Below, in pieces: positions 1-14,047 of a DNA stretch of 64,000 nt. Source of the DNA: Trichinella spiralis (lineage: Eukaryota > Nematoda > Enoplea > Trichinellida > Trichinellidae); assembly GCA_000181795.3 (NCBI GenBank), contig CM012953.1, positions 15,448,664-15,512,663 on the forward strand, given 5' to 3'. Every line of letters begins with the position of its first letter. Within the stretch, counting starts at the first letter, position 1. Below the pieces are notes generated by a model. It did no database searches. It was given only the letters and a program-made list of their open reading frames with translations, and had not been told where the DNA came from. Made by a program: the position numbers and the translations under genes.

Positions 1-2003
1 TCTAACAATAATAATTGAAAAAGAAATACATACATGCATATATATATAATCATTTGATTTATCAAAAAAAGAAAAAGAAAAAAAAGTAATTTTAATAAGA
101 TTTTTAACTTAAATTTTGGCTACATAATTAACTTGCACTTGGTAACAGCAATTAACTTTATTACAATTTTCAACGCTTCAAGGAAGTGAAGCAAGTTAAA
201 TAGTAAATTATACGGAAAGTATTATTATTTTGGTCGTAAGATAATTTTTAATAGTATTATTACTTCCATTATATAGAACTGTTTTTATATTTTTCAAATT
301 TCTGATTATCAAATTGTAAAAAATGTAATTAAGTAAAACTTGAAGCCCAAAGAATCATAGAAAATTATTTTATTTAGCAAAAGTAGTATGATGATTGAAA
401 AATGGTATGCACAAAACTTTTCGTTGCAAAACTTTAAAAATTATAAATTCATTAAAATGTTTCAATAATTTCTACATGATAATGGAAAAATAAAAAATGA
501 TTAAATAAATGCAATGAAAACTTATTATAAATTTGTAAAGAAAGGTCAAAAGCTGCAAAATTATTTTTTTATATCAGTATCAAAATTTAAATTTACTGAG
601 AAAACTATTTTATTTCTGTCAGTTTGTTTTCTTCAGATTATTTTCATAAATAGCAAATTCAGATAAATTAATGGAATCTTCATTTTATAATAAACATTTT
701 TCAAACTTACAAATTACATTTGAATCAGTCAGCAGTGAATCAAATTGTCATTTCCATTGCAAAATGCTTCTTCACACATTGATGATGATCACTTGTTGCG
801 ATACTACAGACTCATCAGCAGTTGCCACTCCGCTATTTCTATCGACCACTAGTGTATTAAATTTTTATAATTTAAATGTAAATCGCAATTTAAATTTTTT
901 TTCTTGAAACATTTAAAGCTGTAATCAAATCAACAAGTGTAATACGCTTCTATTATGCATTTTTAAGTTTAGAGCGAAGTTATCAATTTTAACCAAAAAC
1001 TACAGGCAAAATATGGAATTTAAATAATGCCTCTGTTCTTTAAGTATAGAATAAATAGCTTCCGTTATTCTTTAAAGCATACTGCAAGCACAAGCACGGA
1101 CATATTACAAGATAACATCTTTCCATTATTACATTCAAGCAAGTGATTTTTGATGAAATTGATTAACGATAATGCGATATGTCCGTTGACTTTGTGAAAG
1201 TTTTTAAATATGAAATAAAAAAGAACTCTGACAGTCTGCAAATCAGCTGTCATTTTCCAATGCTAAAAATATAATCTTGAGAAAAGAGCAGATTTTGTTC
1301 AGAAATTTTTCATCGATTGCACATCTCAGAATGTGAAAGCTTTACAAAAGCAAAAACTGCAATGCAGCTTAAATAATTTTAAATTTACAAACGTTGATAT
1401 CGCTTGTTTTTAATGAAACATTACTGCCATTCAATTTTATTATTAATTATATGTATTTATAAATTTGAATTTTCTTTTTATTCATGTCAATTTTTGACAT
1501 GTCATATTTTTGATATTCATGAATGTTGGATACTTAGATTGAAATTTCAATATTTTCATGCATAAATTGCACTTTTTGATGAATACTTTATTGAATAATA
1601 ATATTTTTAAAATTATAAAACACAAATTATAATCAATGTCGTCATATTCGAATTCATACAATGAAATTACAAATATGAAAATGTGCTGTTCTGATGATTG
1701 GCATATAAATGTGATAATGTTATTCATATGATTTGAAATAATATGAATGTGTTAAAATGATTTGATGTCTTGAAATGGCATAAGAAATCATCTTGCCAAA
1801 GAAATTATAAACTGCTATGTCAACGGCAAGCTGTTTGGTTCTCCACAGTTGGTTATATTTACACTTTTTTCACTCTTAAATTTAATTAATATAAAAATTT
1901 TGAAGTGAAAATATGAAATACTGATAAAATGATTTTTTGATAAGTTTTGATAATTTTTTTGATAAATGAAATACTGACCAAATATATAACGATATCGGTT
2001 TAG
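1..2003. other. AT-rich sequence, no gene recognised
   Basis: This stretch is strongly AT-rich with stops in all frames. A 78-codon open frame at 671-907 has no recognisable motif. Because the exon starting at 2004 opens inside a protein (phase 2 entry), at least one short 5' exon of the FRMPD-like gene should lie here or left of the window, but I could not identify it. Confidence 0.5.
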
Positions 2004-5000
2004 CAAAAGTTCAAAAACTGCAAGTTGGATACCACCTCCTCATCTGTGGAGATGCTCACTGGGTATGCCATACGGTTATGAAATTGCAGTTGGCGAATAT
2101 GGTGAAAATTATTATATCAAGTAAGTTTATTCTTCATTATTGTTAATTAAAATATTCAAAAATTCAAAATGAATGAAACTAACTGATTTACCGAGCTTTT
2201 GGAAACAATGCATTTCTTTGCATAACAATAATCAAATGTGAAGGAAGAATGTAAGCAGTTGCAAAGTTTTCGTGGAAATTTTTCTCAAGTCAACAAACTC
2301 TTTGAGAATTAAAAATCCAGTAAACCACAAAACAAATATGGTTTTATATTTCAAAGAGAAAAGGATATTTTGCGCATAGTTATATAAGAAAAGAAAAAAT
2401 TAAAAAAAATAGTAAATCCATTTGTTATTTGTATTATTGTGTATTATTTAAAGTATTGTATTATTTAAGTAGATTGTGGGTATTATTTAAATTTTAAAGC
2501 GTTCAATTTTATGGACATCTGTACGGAATTCAACTTGACATGACAACGGTTCTTTTTACATGAAATTTAAATAAGACTTTTTCTTTGGATCGATCTAATT
2601 TTCCACAAAAAAAGCAAACAGATCGCATCAGTTGCATAATATGGATTGCATAATAGTATTGAACTCATGATCAACGTTTGATATTTGTATTTTTATTGAC
2701 TGTTCACTTTTATTCACTTGAATTGTTATTAATTTCTTCTCTGATTGATTATTTTTCTTCTTTTGAAAAAATTACAAAAGAAGCTTGAAGATTCAATTTC
2801 TTACAGTAATCTTTGAAGCAATTAAAAAATATTATCTGGCAGTACGCGTATGATTAAGATTAATCTTTTTTATAGAAACAAGCAAACAATTCAATATGAA
2901 GTCAGTTCTCGTGGCATTAAAAGGTGATAAGCTTGAAGATAAATAAGCACTACCACTGCCACTGTTACTTCTACTACTACTACTGCTACCCCTACTATAA
3001 CTTTAACTATTACTATTATTACTATCACTACTCTAATAACAGCGTTATATTAGTGATTCCTTTGATTTTGCACATACTGTTCATAGCCTAGCTGTTCAAT
3101 CATGTGAGCAGGAATCAACTATTAGCTATTAGCGGTGCCACAATTTTCAATATATCGCTTGATTAATTCCTGGACGACAGCAATCGACAAAGCATCGACA
3201 TTTTTTGATAGATACTGAATTATTTGACTTCTTCACTGAGAAGGAATGTTTTAAACAACATATAAATTTATGAATCGCATAAAATTTGTTATAGTTAGTT
3301 TATAAGCATAATATTATAAATGATAAATGCAATTTGTATGATTTTTTGCGCTTCGTCTTAAGAATATTATGTAACAAGACCAATTAGCTGTATTTGCATT
3401 AATGTTATTGCATAGTTATAACTGCTAATTTTGTTTTATTGCTGAACAAAATTTCAAATGAAATTTAAGCAAAAAACATAAATAAACAAAATAGTTGAAT
3501 AAGAATGCGGAAATTGCATTTAATATTGAATACATATGCATTATTATTTAAAACAGGTATTGAGAAATGGCGAAAAAATTCAACTTGAACTATTTTTAAT
3601 AATATGAACGTTGAATAAAAACAAAATGCCGCATATGCGACACACACACACACACATACACATTGACACACACATTTCTGAGTTCGATGTAATCAATTGA
3701 TTTTTATGACAAACTTTACCATATTGCGTATACTCTGTTATCTGGGATGTTTTTATTACTGGACTATTATTATGTTTTCTGCCTTTAAGAAATGACTGTT
3801 GATTAACTTCTGAATGGCTGATTCGAAATTGCAATTTTCATCAAACATTCACTGATTTTCCAACATAAATCTGATTCATTTTTGATATTTGTATAAATTT
3901 CATCATTTATTTATCTAAAAAATAAATAAATAGATCGCTTTTTTATTTACTGAAACACTGTAAATGGTATTATTCATTCATATATGTGTAGATTGTAATT
4001 TAGGAAGTTTGTTTGATTTGAAACTTTATTCTTGTTTAATTTCTGAAATGATCTATTTTGTTCCAGAAGTGATCCACAGCATTTTGTTAATCAAGAAATG
4101 GAAAAGAAAATGATTATCTTAAAAATTTGCATAATTCAGTTTTGTGACCAATAAATTGGCTATAAGTTCAATTTAAGCATATTATGAAAACTGTTGTTTC
4201 ACACTGTCACACGGCAAACCAGAGTGCAATATCAAACCAATTATGGATTTGATTTATTGCCAACTAAATTTATTTTTTAGCATCCCAAAGAAATAAAAAC
4301 TGAAAAGTTAAAATTATAGTTGAATTTAAATTGAAATGCTTTGATCAGTGATTGTGAAATAGTGGATTTTGAATGCAAATTAATAATATAACAAAAGTGC
4401 ACAAAACAAGTTCATATTGCCATTTTGCATGCAATATTTATTTGCAATATTTGCTTCACATCTTAAAATGAAGTTTAATATTTGAATGAGCGAATAGAAT
4501 AATGTCTTTGGAAACTTTGAAATTCAAAGCTGGTATAAGTTTTAATTGCTTGATCTGTTGCATTGATTGAAGCGAAATAAGTCTCTGAAGAATGCGTCTG
4601 AATCATTAAAAAGTGCACTCATCAACTTTTTACTGTATGTTAAATTTTATTTTCTTTAATTATCTACTTGTTTGTCGTTCATGTGGAGAAATTTCATTTT
4701 GATGTTACATTTTGTCCACAATTATTTTTTATGTTTCTTTTTTTCTATAAAAAATTCAGTGTAATCATATTAGCTATCATTATTATCATATCATAATTGT
4801 ATAAAGGTAAAAATACTTTGTAAAATACTTTTTGAAATATATGATGAATGAAAAAAAAATATTCGGATCAATGGATGTATACAATTTAATTTGGTGTTTC
4901 AAATGTTTTGAATGAAATGTTTGATGCACTGAAACAATGTAAGACCAGTGGTAGTAAGTATTTAACTGTCCGGAGTAGATTAAAGGTAAAATCCTTTTTA

Positions 5001-8000
5001 TTGTGAATTTACCATTGATAAATTGTAATAAATTATTTAGCTTATTTCAAATACTGTGTGTAAATAAGTGTTGATATATGTGAATCACATTTAATTACAA
5101 GGCAAGTGTTGCTCATTGGTACATGTATTGCGCTTCGCATCATTTTGTCAATATGATGTTTTCAATTGAAATGAAGCACGATATTTGAAATGAAAAATCA
5201 TAAGTAAATATAAGTATGAATAAATAACTATATATATATATATATATCTGTGTGTGTGTGTGTGTGTGTGTAAAGTTGGGTTACTAAAGAACCAAATAAA
5301 TGCACACAAACATACACAGACACACACGCCCATTGAAGAGTTGTTAATCAGAAAGCTGACTGGCTGTTCTTGATCCACCGGCGTTTCCTGCTGGGCAGAA
5401 AGAGCCATTGGAAACATGCGTTTGGATTTAAGCAGGCGCAGATCAATATGATGCCAACTAGGAACGTCGGCGTCTGCGCCTTCTGTTCTCTGATTGGATC
5501 CTGAAGTGGATTTGAACGGACCGCAACTGTGTGCTTTTATTCACAAAAGTCGACGCAGCTTTAGCATATACGCCCCCGCTTGGCGTCCGAAAATCAGTGG
5601 AAAGCTGGCAGGCGAAAGTTCGACCGACGATTGAATTAAAATTGCTGAACACTCCAGTCGATCAAGCTTGTTCATCATTAACGGTGCATTTTTCTTTGCC
5701 CGAATGCAATATCAAATTAAGCCACCCTATGCGAACTGTTTCTCATGGTCGGTGTTTTAAGTCAGCTAACAAAGCCGGTGAGCTCTTTATTGCATTTCAC
5801 CCCGTTCAACATTTTACACAGGCAAATTATCCCACCATCTATTTATCTGTCCATCTATCTATCTATCTATATCTGAATATCTAGATTATAAATATACATT
5901 CAAATCTTATACGTGATGGTCAGCGTTTATTTTTCTCTTAGCATTTGGTAATGGTAATGCTATAAATTTGTTTTCGACCTTTTCTATTTATTCCAAACCG
6001 TCATTTTCCATATTAACTTCAATTTTTATTTTCTAATATTTTTGTTTTTTTACATGGTTTTTCACATAATCAAAATATTAGAAATGAAATATCTTCTCTG
6101 ATTTAATTATGATTATTAATAGTACAATTAAATTAATACTTTATTCTTAACTTAACTTAAATTAACTTTTTTTATAAAAATTTTTTCTGTTTAAGAGAAA
6201 GAAGCATTCTGTTTTTCACAATGTAGATCAGTAAATAAGAATGTGTTACGATGGTTGCTTTCATATCGAATTTACTTATTAACGTATATTAAAATGTTAA
6301 TGAACACATTTGTATAGGATAATATATATATACACGTACACATGCATATATGAAGCTTTTCATATCATTCATTCATATTGAGTGAGTGAAATGTTAGCAG
6401 TTTTGTTATGAAGCAGCATTCTGCTTTTCAACACAGCTTAATTTCTTCGCATTAGCATACTTTCATCTGCTTTTCATCAAAATATATCTATAGGCAACTT
6501 ATCGATCATATGCATAATATACTTCATGGCAATAACTGGATTACCTATTGTTTTAATAAACACAGCAACTGCTGGATACTTTAAATGCTCAGCAAGCACT
6601 GGTAAATAATTCTTTTGTTAATATTTACAACCTTTCGTAATGAAAAAAATTTACATCTAATCAAATTTTAGACATAATCAATTTTGCTTGTTTGTACAAT
6701 AATTTCAAATGAGTACATTCGAAATTTTAAATTTCAATTACAAATCAAAAATTTCCTCACAGTCACTTGACTGATTCACATAAATATTAAAAACAGTTGT
6801 CTTACTCAGGGTTTTACAATCCTTTACATAATTATACCTAAAGTAAATTAAGAAATATTTGCTTGTCTATGTTTCCGAATTAAAAAAATCATTTCACAAA
6901 TATTCTCATTCTTTTTTTATAAAAAATGAAATGTAATATCTATCTAATTGGTCAGTATAAGTAAAATTTTAAAACATGCTAATATTTTAAGTGTAGATTT
7001 TTTTAAGTTTCAAATTTTAAATTAGATAATGTCTGTAAAATGAAATTCAGAAGTAATGTTAAATTGTTTAAATTTCAAATTAATAAACCATTCTGAAATT
7101 TGAACTTTCATTTATCATTTAAAATAGCTATAATAACAAAGTAACTGATTCACGATGAATATTGTTTATGATTAATGCTAATAATTTTGTATTTGCTTAT
7201 TTCACAATAATTTTTTGTATTATCATGTAAAACAAGAAATGTGAATTTCGCGGCATCAAAAAGTTGTGGATATTTCATCATAAATAAATTTTTCTTTAAC
7301 AAAATATCGATGTTATGCTATTGTTAAATAATTTAATGAATTTTTATGATTCATCTTTTGAAAATATTCTTATTTTTCAGTTATATTTACTTTTCTTTGA
7401 AACAACGCTTCATATATTAAATCTTTTATGTAAGTTAAATAAAATCTATATAATCCGTTGTGAGGATGCAGCTTTGAAATTAATATAAATTGAAAATGCT
7501 GCAGTATTAAAAAAATATATGCTTTACTACAAAATAAAATAATGCAGTCATTAATATGCTTAGCATAAAAGTTGTAAAATAAAAAAGTGCAACTGATTTT
7601 AAAATTGCTGCAAATCTCATTATGATAAACAATATGCGTGTACTTCAAGTACTTCATTAATTTTTCTTCATTGATATGCATAAATTTGATGATTTGGTCA
7701 TTTGTACGAAATAAAATTTAACAATACCCTTATCACTGCATTTTACCTCTTTAAATTTGATTCATTATCTGTACATTTAATGCAAAGGATTGAATTGAAA
7801 TTTCATGTTTTGAATAATTCTCTTCTAAAAATTTGGGTTATAGACATTTATTATTATACTATCATTTTTTTAAATTTATTCCAATATCAAAGATTACATC
7901 GTTATGAATTTTCTGTGCATATTTTAAACTGAATTATTTTACTTCATCATCTTCTGCCTTACTTAAATTTGCATAACCTAGTATACTTGATAATAATTTC

Positions 8001-11000
8001 ATTTATTTATTTTTGTTAATGATAATTGTTGTACAATATATTTATTTTTTTACTTTCATTTTGTCTAAAACTTTGTGTACGTCTTTGTTTAAAAGACATG
8101 CAAATTGTAAATAAATCTTAAAATTTAATTTCAATGCTTTAAGAAATTTCCTGTAATTCAATCTACTATTGTATGCATGTAATCTATATGTAATTCAGTT
8201 CAATGTACTGTAGTCAAATCTATTTTCATGTGTCATTTCTTAAAAATGAATGATTATTTTTTATTAAATTGTGTATTTTTATCTTGAGTAAAATTGACGA
8301 ATAATTGTTGACATGCTTTGCTTCAATTTACAATTTGAATAGCTACAATAGCTTCTGAAAATTCACTTATTTAAGTATCCATCTACATTAAACACGAGAT
8401 ACTTTGGATAAGCTATTGATTAAAATAATTATAGCTATAAAATTATATTTTTAAGATTCAGAATTAAAATTTTGAAATTTCATTAAAACAAATGGAACTT
8501 TTAATTTGAGATAATTTTGAAGATTTTAGCATTTTTAACATCTATTATTTATTTATTGTAACAATTTTATCATGTGCTCATTGAATAACATTAAAAGAAA
8601 ACAATATAGAAATGCATTGTTTTTCACATTTAATGTATGATGATGAATAATTTTCAAATGAATTCTTCGGCGTATGCATATTGATCGATCATATTCGTAA
8701 AATTTGAATAACTTTTTGCACAACATTTGAATGTCATGTACAAATGAGTATACTACAATGTTGCTGCTTTGCTTGAAGTTAATTAGTCTAAGTTGTTAAT
8801 TATGCAACGAATGCGACAAAATTATGATGAACACAAATGACAGCTTAATGTACTATACAATTTTTGATAATTCAGATATAATGAGTTAATTCATTGTTCA
8901 TAATTGAAAAGTGACTTTTAGTCATTTAAATGAAAGCACAACAACAAATTTGCACAACATTTGTGATCAGCAAACGAACAGCACTACTGAGAGCAAGTTT
9001 TGTCAAATGGAAAGTGCAAAAGTTCCAGCATCTTTGTTAAAAAATAGCCTGAACATTGTTGAACAGGCAAAATATTTTCAAGCGAACAGTGCTACAGGTG
9101 GTGATCAGCAAATCATGCAAACCAATAATTTATCAGAAATGAATCACGGTTAGCATTTTTGACTGGCTTAATTTCTGCTTCAGCAACAATATTTTTAGAT
9201 TTGCATAAGAGCTGTGAAAAACATGACAATTTGCCTGCAGTTGAAAGTGAAACTTCGTCGATTAGCGAGTTCCGAGCTATCCAAGAGTTCACACCGCAAA
9301 CGTATTTTCAACAACACATATTTACTGCTTCGTCAATAATGAAGTTTATTGCAGGTCCAGTCTCAGCTTGGATACAATTGAACGAAATCCTAATCGAAAG
9401 GTTAGATTACTGAATAAGTTTTAATGGACAGTTTTAATAATAGTCAATTTCACTTGCAGCTGCAAAGCAGGCAGTCCATTTTAAGGCACAGCAACAGCTT
9501 CCGCACTTCGAAACGCGTCCATTTTGCCCAAGGCGTATCCATAGAAAATGAAGAACCAGAAATGGATCAAACACTTGTGTTAGAGCATGTGATAAAAATT
9601 TATCTAGAAAACGGCCAATCAAAATCATTTCGCTATGAAACAGAAACAAAAATACAAGTAAATCTCGAAATATTCCATTTCAATGAAAATGTCATCGTTG
9701 GCTAACATTTTAGGATATGCTTGTACGGTTAGCTGAAAAATTGAATATTCGACTTGTAGACCACTTTGCATTGAATTTTGAATATCCAGTTGGTCCACGA
9801 ACAACCAAACTAATGACTATAGAACCTGAAAAGCAAATTTGCCAGGTAAAACTCACCACTACTATAATAAATTATACGCAATGAATATTTTATATAACAG
9901 ATAAATTTTTTATACCCTATTTTATTTTAAATAATAAACTAAGTAATTTCAAAATGGTATATTTTAGACGAATTGAGAGGACAATTGAAATTTATTATTA
10001 GCTATTTGAAAAGAAGCTGCTTATTAATTACTTTTATTCAATTTATTAAATTGATTTACTTATACACTATAATCTACTTGAATTTAAGCACCTGTTGAAG
10101 TTTTCATTAAAAGAGATTTTGTTTAAAATGATATCATTTCAGTTGTACATTTTTTTATTTTACAAGTTGCAACAACTCTCAGTTAATAGCAAATAATGCA
10201 TAATAAATACAGTGCTTTGTAAAATTGTGGATTTTGTGGTTGAAAATGGACTTGAACTTGAACACATAATACCAATATTAGAATGCTGAAATGTAATGTT
10301 GAACAAATGTAAAAGTTTCAATTGGAATTTTCATAAATTTTCTAATTACATATCATGTGCAAATTGTTCAAAGAGGAGCGCAATTTTAAAGCACATTCTG
10401 CGTTAATTAAGAGAATACTAAATTCAGATTGAATTTCAAATTGGCACCAGTAAAAATTGAATTAATTATAAATTGGCTTTTCCAACAATTGATTTTCATA
10501 GGCATTGTCTGAAGTACACGCTCAACAATTTCGATGCTTGCTTCGATTCAGTTTCATGCCAGTTGATTTCGCTAGCTTACTGGAAGCTGACAAAAATGCA
10601 TTTTTGTATTTGTATAATCAGGTAACATTGTATGCACCACATTAAAATTTTGTAAATTCCTTTTTTGCCATTTACTTTTATCAATCTGTTAGTATAATTT
10701 ATAATAATGTCTTGTAAATAATAATTAATTTTATTCAAATCAAAAAAATTATCTAATTAAAAATGATATTTTATTCGTTATCAAACTCTGCACTCATATA
10801 ATTTATTTTATTTCAAACCAGCTAATATAATGAATAAAACGGATATAATATTGTTGTTTAATAATTATAATGTTTTAGAGACTTAATAATCTTTTTTGAA
10901 GTAATATTTGTTGCCCTGATAATGAAATCAGTATTTAAATTTTGTTTATTTGAAAGGTCGTGAAAAGATTATAAATTTAATAGAGAATGAAAAGAAAAAA

Positions 11001-13162
11001 TAATCTTCATAATGTGAATGTGTTGCAAATTAAATAGCAAAAATTAAGCTATATTTTGCAACACATTTGCCTCAAAAAATGCTTATATATTATTAGAGTG
11101 TAAGTGATGTCACCAGTGGACGATATGTACATACTATGCGCTACGACATGTGCGTTCGTCTGGCAGCTATACAAATTCTGCAAACAGTTTCAGAGCATGG
11201 CAAAAATTCTGATTCTCCTTTAAAGATAGCAGAGTAAGAAGAACTTTCATTTTCTATTCTCATTCTGTCAATTGGAAAATTCATAATCTAATAATAATAT
11301 TTTTATTTTATTTAGCATTAAAATATTCAAATATTTCAATTTCTATTTTGATTACTTTAAAATTTCTTAAATTTCATACAATAATTTACGTGCGTTAATA
11401 TATGAAAATTTAAATGTATTCTAACTGATAAAGCGAAAATATGATTAATGAAACTAAAAAATAAACTGATAGCAACCTTATTGAAAAATTCGTGAATTTT
11501 AGAAAGCAATATGGTCTTGCTGTTTTCTTGCCCAAAGTTGTATTGGACAATGTTCAAAGTGGGGAAATTAAAAAATACTTGCGACTCCTTATTAAGGAAG
11601 AAAAACGACTGGCAGTGGAATCGACAATGTTCAACTGTAGATTGACTGAAATTTTTATTAATGAAATTTAAATTTTAATCAATTTTTAATTCATAGTGAA
11701 GAAAGATTCGGCAGCGTTCAAATTGTACTATTTTTATTTGCGCTATTTGAATTTATTACGACAAATGGAAGCATTTTCTACCCACCGATTTCAGGCTTAC
11801 ATCAAGGTTGAATTTCTCTATTTTTGTTTTGAAGCACATTTTTCTTTTTAGTTTTAGTAGCTATAATTTTCAGCAAAATTAGTGTACAGGTTCAATTTTA
11901 AATTCAGACAATCAATAAGTTAAAACTTAAAGTTAAACTAAAAAATTTATCTTTCATGTTTGAATTATTTACAAAGTACACAGTATGAATTATTATTTCA
12001 GAAAGTTAATTCAGAAGTAACCATAACAATAAATCAGCATCCCAAATTTTCTATTTACGGTGCTGAAGCTGCCAAAACGGTATGTTTGTGTTTTTCATGT
12101 TCTCATGTAAATTGAAAATTTTCTTCCTTTCAGATCAATTATGCAATATCCTATCATGATTTGCTTTCTGTTTCTGTAGCAGATATCAGTCATCGTTCAC
12201 AAAAGCTAGTCAAAATTGAATTTGATTCTGGTGACGAGAAGAATACTGTATGTTTGGATTTTAATCAGTTCTGATTTAGGTTTTTTCAAAAAAAATTAGT
12301 TAATTTCTATTTCATGCAAATGAAAATTTTAGTGGATGCATAATACTGAATTAGCATATGTTGTGATTTAAGTTTTGAATTTTTTATTCTCAAATCTAAA
12401 AACATTTTTATTGAATAATTTGCAGACTATCGAGATGATATTGGACAGTGATGATTGTCATGAATTCGTGAGCTTTTTGAAAGGTTACAAGATGCTTCAC
12501 ACAAAGCAATCTTTGGAAATTCATTTTCTAGAACAAAATATTAACGAAAGTATCTTCGTTTGAGCTTGATGTATGAGAATTAAAAAATTAATTTTATATT
12601 ACAGCGCCTTCGTATTCCGGAGTGCATGATGTATTAGCATCAGATTGGAATTATGCACAGCCGTGCAGCTCACGACTTCAAACTGTCGATCTTTCCAACA
12701 AGTTTTCAGACTATGAATCACTGATCACATGCAAAGAATACATTAAGCCTAGAGTAAGTGAAAAGCAAAAATTTTTTGACAAAAAACAGAAAAAATTTAA
12801 TATATATCATGGAATGAAAAAAATTTTTTTAGAAAGAAAATTTGCCTCAACACAATGACGTGCTTGATAAAGGTAAAGCTGACGTGGCGGCAGTTCATGA
12901 GCAGGAAATAAATAAGACGGCAGAATTGCTTCAGAGAACGTAAGCTGAGAAGGGGATGAGTTGAATATATTTTTTTCATTTGTTTCACCGTTGCCAATTT
13001 AGTCCAATATTCAATCTCCGGATGAGTCCGAAACGACTTCTCATGGCAAAGGATTCAATTCGAATACACAATCGATATTTGGCAAAGTCGACACCACTGT
13101 TGAATGAAACGAGAAAAGCCAGCTCAGCATTTGAAAGCAGTCCTCGATTCAAGCACGGCTAA
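2004..13162 (+). CDS. FRMPD4: FRMPD4-like WW-PDZ-FERM scaffold protein (5' end incomplete)
   Basis: Likely cortical/synaptic scaffold of the FRMPD (Preso) family. Exons read: 2004-2120 and 2876-2923 (WW, with PYGYE and ENYYI), 6456-6601 (first half of a PDZ), 8922-9148, 9199-9301, 9355-9400 (linker, tentative), 9460-9657, 9714-9845, 10502-10621, 11097-11233, 11503-11636, 11697-11806, 12002-12079, 12134-12247, 12426-12549, 12605-12753, 12833-12939, 13003-13162 (stop). From 9460 on, every exon joins in phase. The hallmark is KRVHFA followed by the FERM F1 start IYLENGQSKSFRYE; F2 includes FRCLLRFSFMP, YDMCVRLAAIQ and KQYGLAVFLP; F3 includes PKFSIYGAEAAKT. Domain order and spacing match vertebrate FRMPD4. 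The second half of the PDZ was not found between 6602 and 8921. The C-terminal tail is much shorter than in vertebrates. Identity is firm for FERM, good for WW, moderate for PDZ. Confidence 0.82.
2948..3040. repeat. imperfect ACT/ATT trinucleotide repeat
   Basis: An irregular run of ACT, ACC and ATT triplets follows directly after the second WW exon, inside the intron. It is low-complexity DNA without a coding reading. Confidence 0.6.
3640..3674. repeat. (CA)n microsatellite
   Basis: About eight CA units with a few interruptions, intronic in the FRMPD-like gene. Confidence 0.8.
5229..5271. repeat. compound (TA)n(TG)n microsatellite
   Basis: Roughly nine TA units pass directly into about eleven TG units. 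It lies in the long intron left of a GC-richer block. Confidence 0.85.
5330..5800. other. GC-richer island inside the long FRMPD intron, content unknown
   Basis: This block has clearly higher GC than the flanking intron and few stops on either strand. The plus strand is open at 5531-5884 (117 codons, ending in a TATC microsatellite). The minus strand is open at 5458-5652 and would end in an arginine run. Neither translation resembles a family I know. It could be an exon of a nested gene, a transposon fragment or a regulatory island. Confidence 0.45.
5852..5874. repeat. (ATCT)n microsatellite
   Basis: Short tetranucleotide run at the right edge of the GC-richer island. Confidence 0.75.
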
Positions 13163-13564
13163 ATTAAAGAAAAAATGCTGTGTAAAAAAATTTTTCATTA
13201 ATAAAATAATTTTAATGCAACAAAAATTTCTCTCTGCAAAATATACTTCACTTGCTGTCTTGGGCAAGTGGAAAAGTTGAAATTTGCCCACGGGTAGTAG
13301 CAATGAGCTGATTGTTTTCACCAAGTTTTATATAGATTCAATTTGGAAAATTCTATTTTTCCGTCATTTTTATCAAATTGATTATTATTTACATTTATAA
13401 TATTATTTTCTCTTTCATAATTCATTCACTAGTACAGTGAATTTTGAAATTTGTACATTCAATGATGTGGCAATAATAAACCAGTGATAGTAAATGAAAT
13501 AAAAATCATAACATTCTACCATTGTCATGTCACCAACAGCATTGTTATTGTGATGCAACATTAA

Positions 13565-13584
13565 TACAATACAATACAATATAA
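13565..13584. repeat. (ACAAT)n short tandem repeat
   Basis: Three to four copies of a five-base unit between the FRMPD-like gene and the next exons. Confidence 0.6.
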
Positions 13585-14047
13585 TATTTTACAAAATGTG
13601 AGCAAACTGATAATGATTCATTTTACATTGTCGATTTCAGGATAAATTGTTAAATTATAACATAAATAAATTTAAATTTAGACACCTTTTATTATTGAAT
13701 TGAAAATTAAATTGAAAAGGTCATTTTGATTTATGTACAGAGAAAAAAAGTTGTCATGGTTGTTGTTAAACTTGACAATCATTAATGGTTCAAATTCCAC
13801 AAAATATACTTTTACTTTTACAAAAAACTGTCAGTAAATTTGCCCTAAAGTGAATTAATCCTGATTTTAATATAAAAAAGTTATATAAAACAACTGGTAT
13901 TGATTTCCGTTTGACACAAATTTTTTTTCAATTTGTGTGGGAGGTTTGATGATTTTTGATTTGATCAGACGCCCACAATGCTATTTACAAATTTCAGGTC
14001 AATCTGAACACTATATAAAGAGCTCTGTAGTAGATGATGCATTACAG

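Noticed and set aside
3465-3834. Minus-strand frames with Cys-Val repeats near 3640
   Set aside because: Translation of the CA microsatellite.
6456-6601. Reading of this exon as a two-pore potassium channel M2 helix
   Set aside because: The CIIY...GLPIVL pattern looks K2P-like, but spacing between Cys and Pro is two residues too long and no GYG pore exon is nearby. Phase and gap-free alignment fit the PDZ of the surrounding FRMPD gene better.
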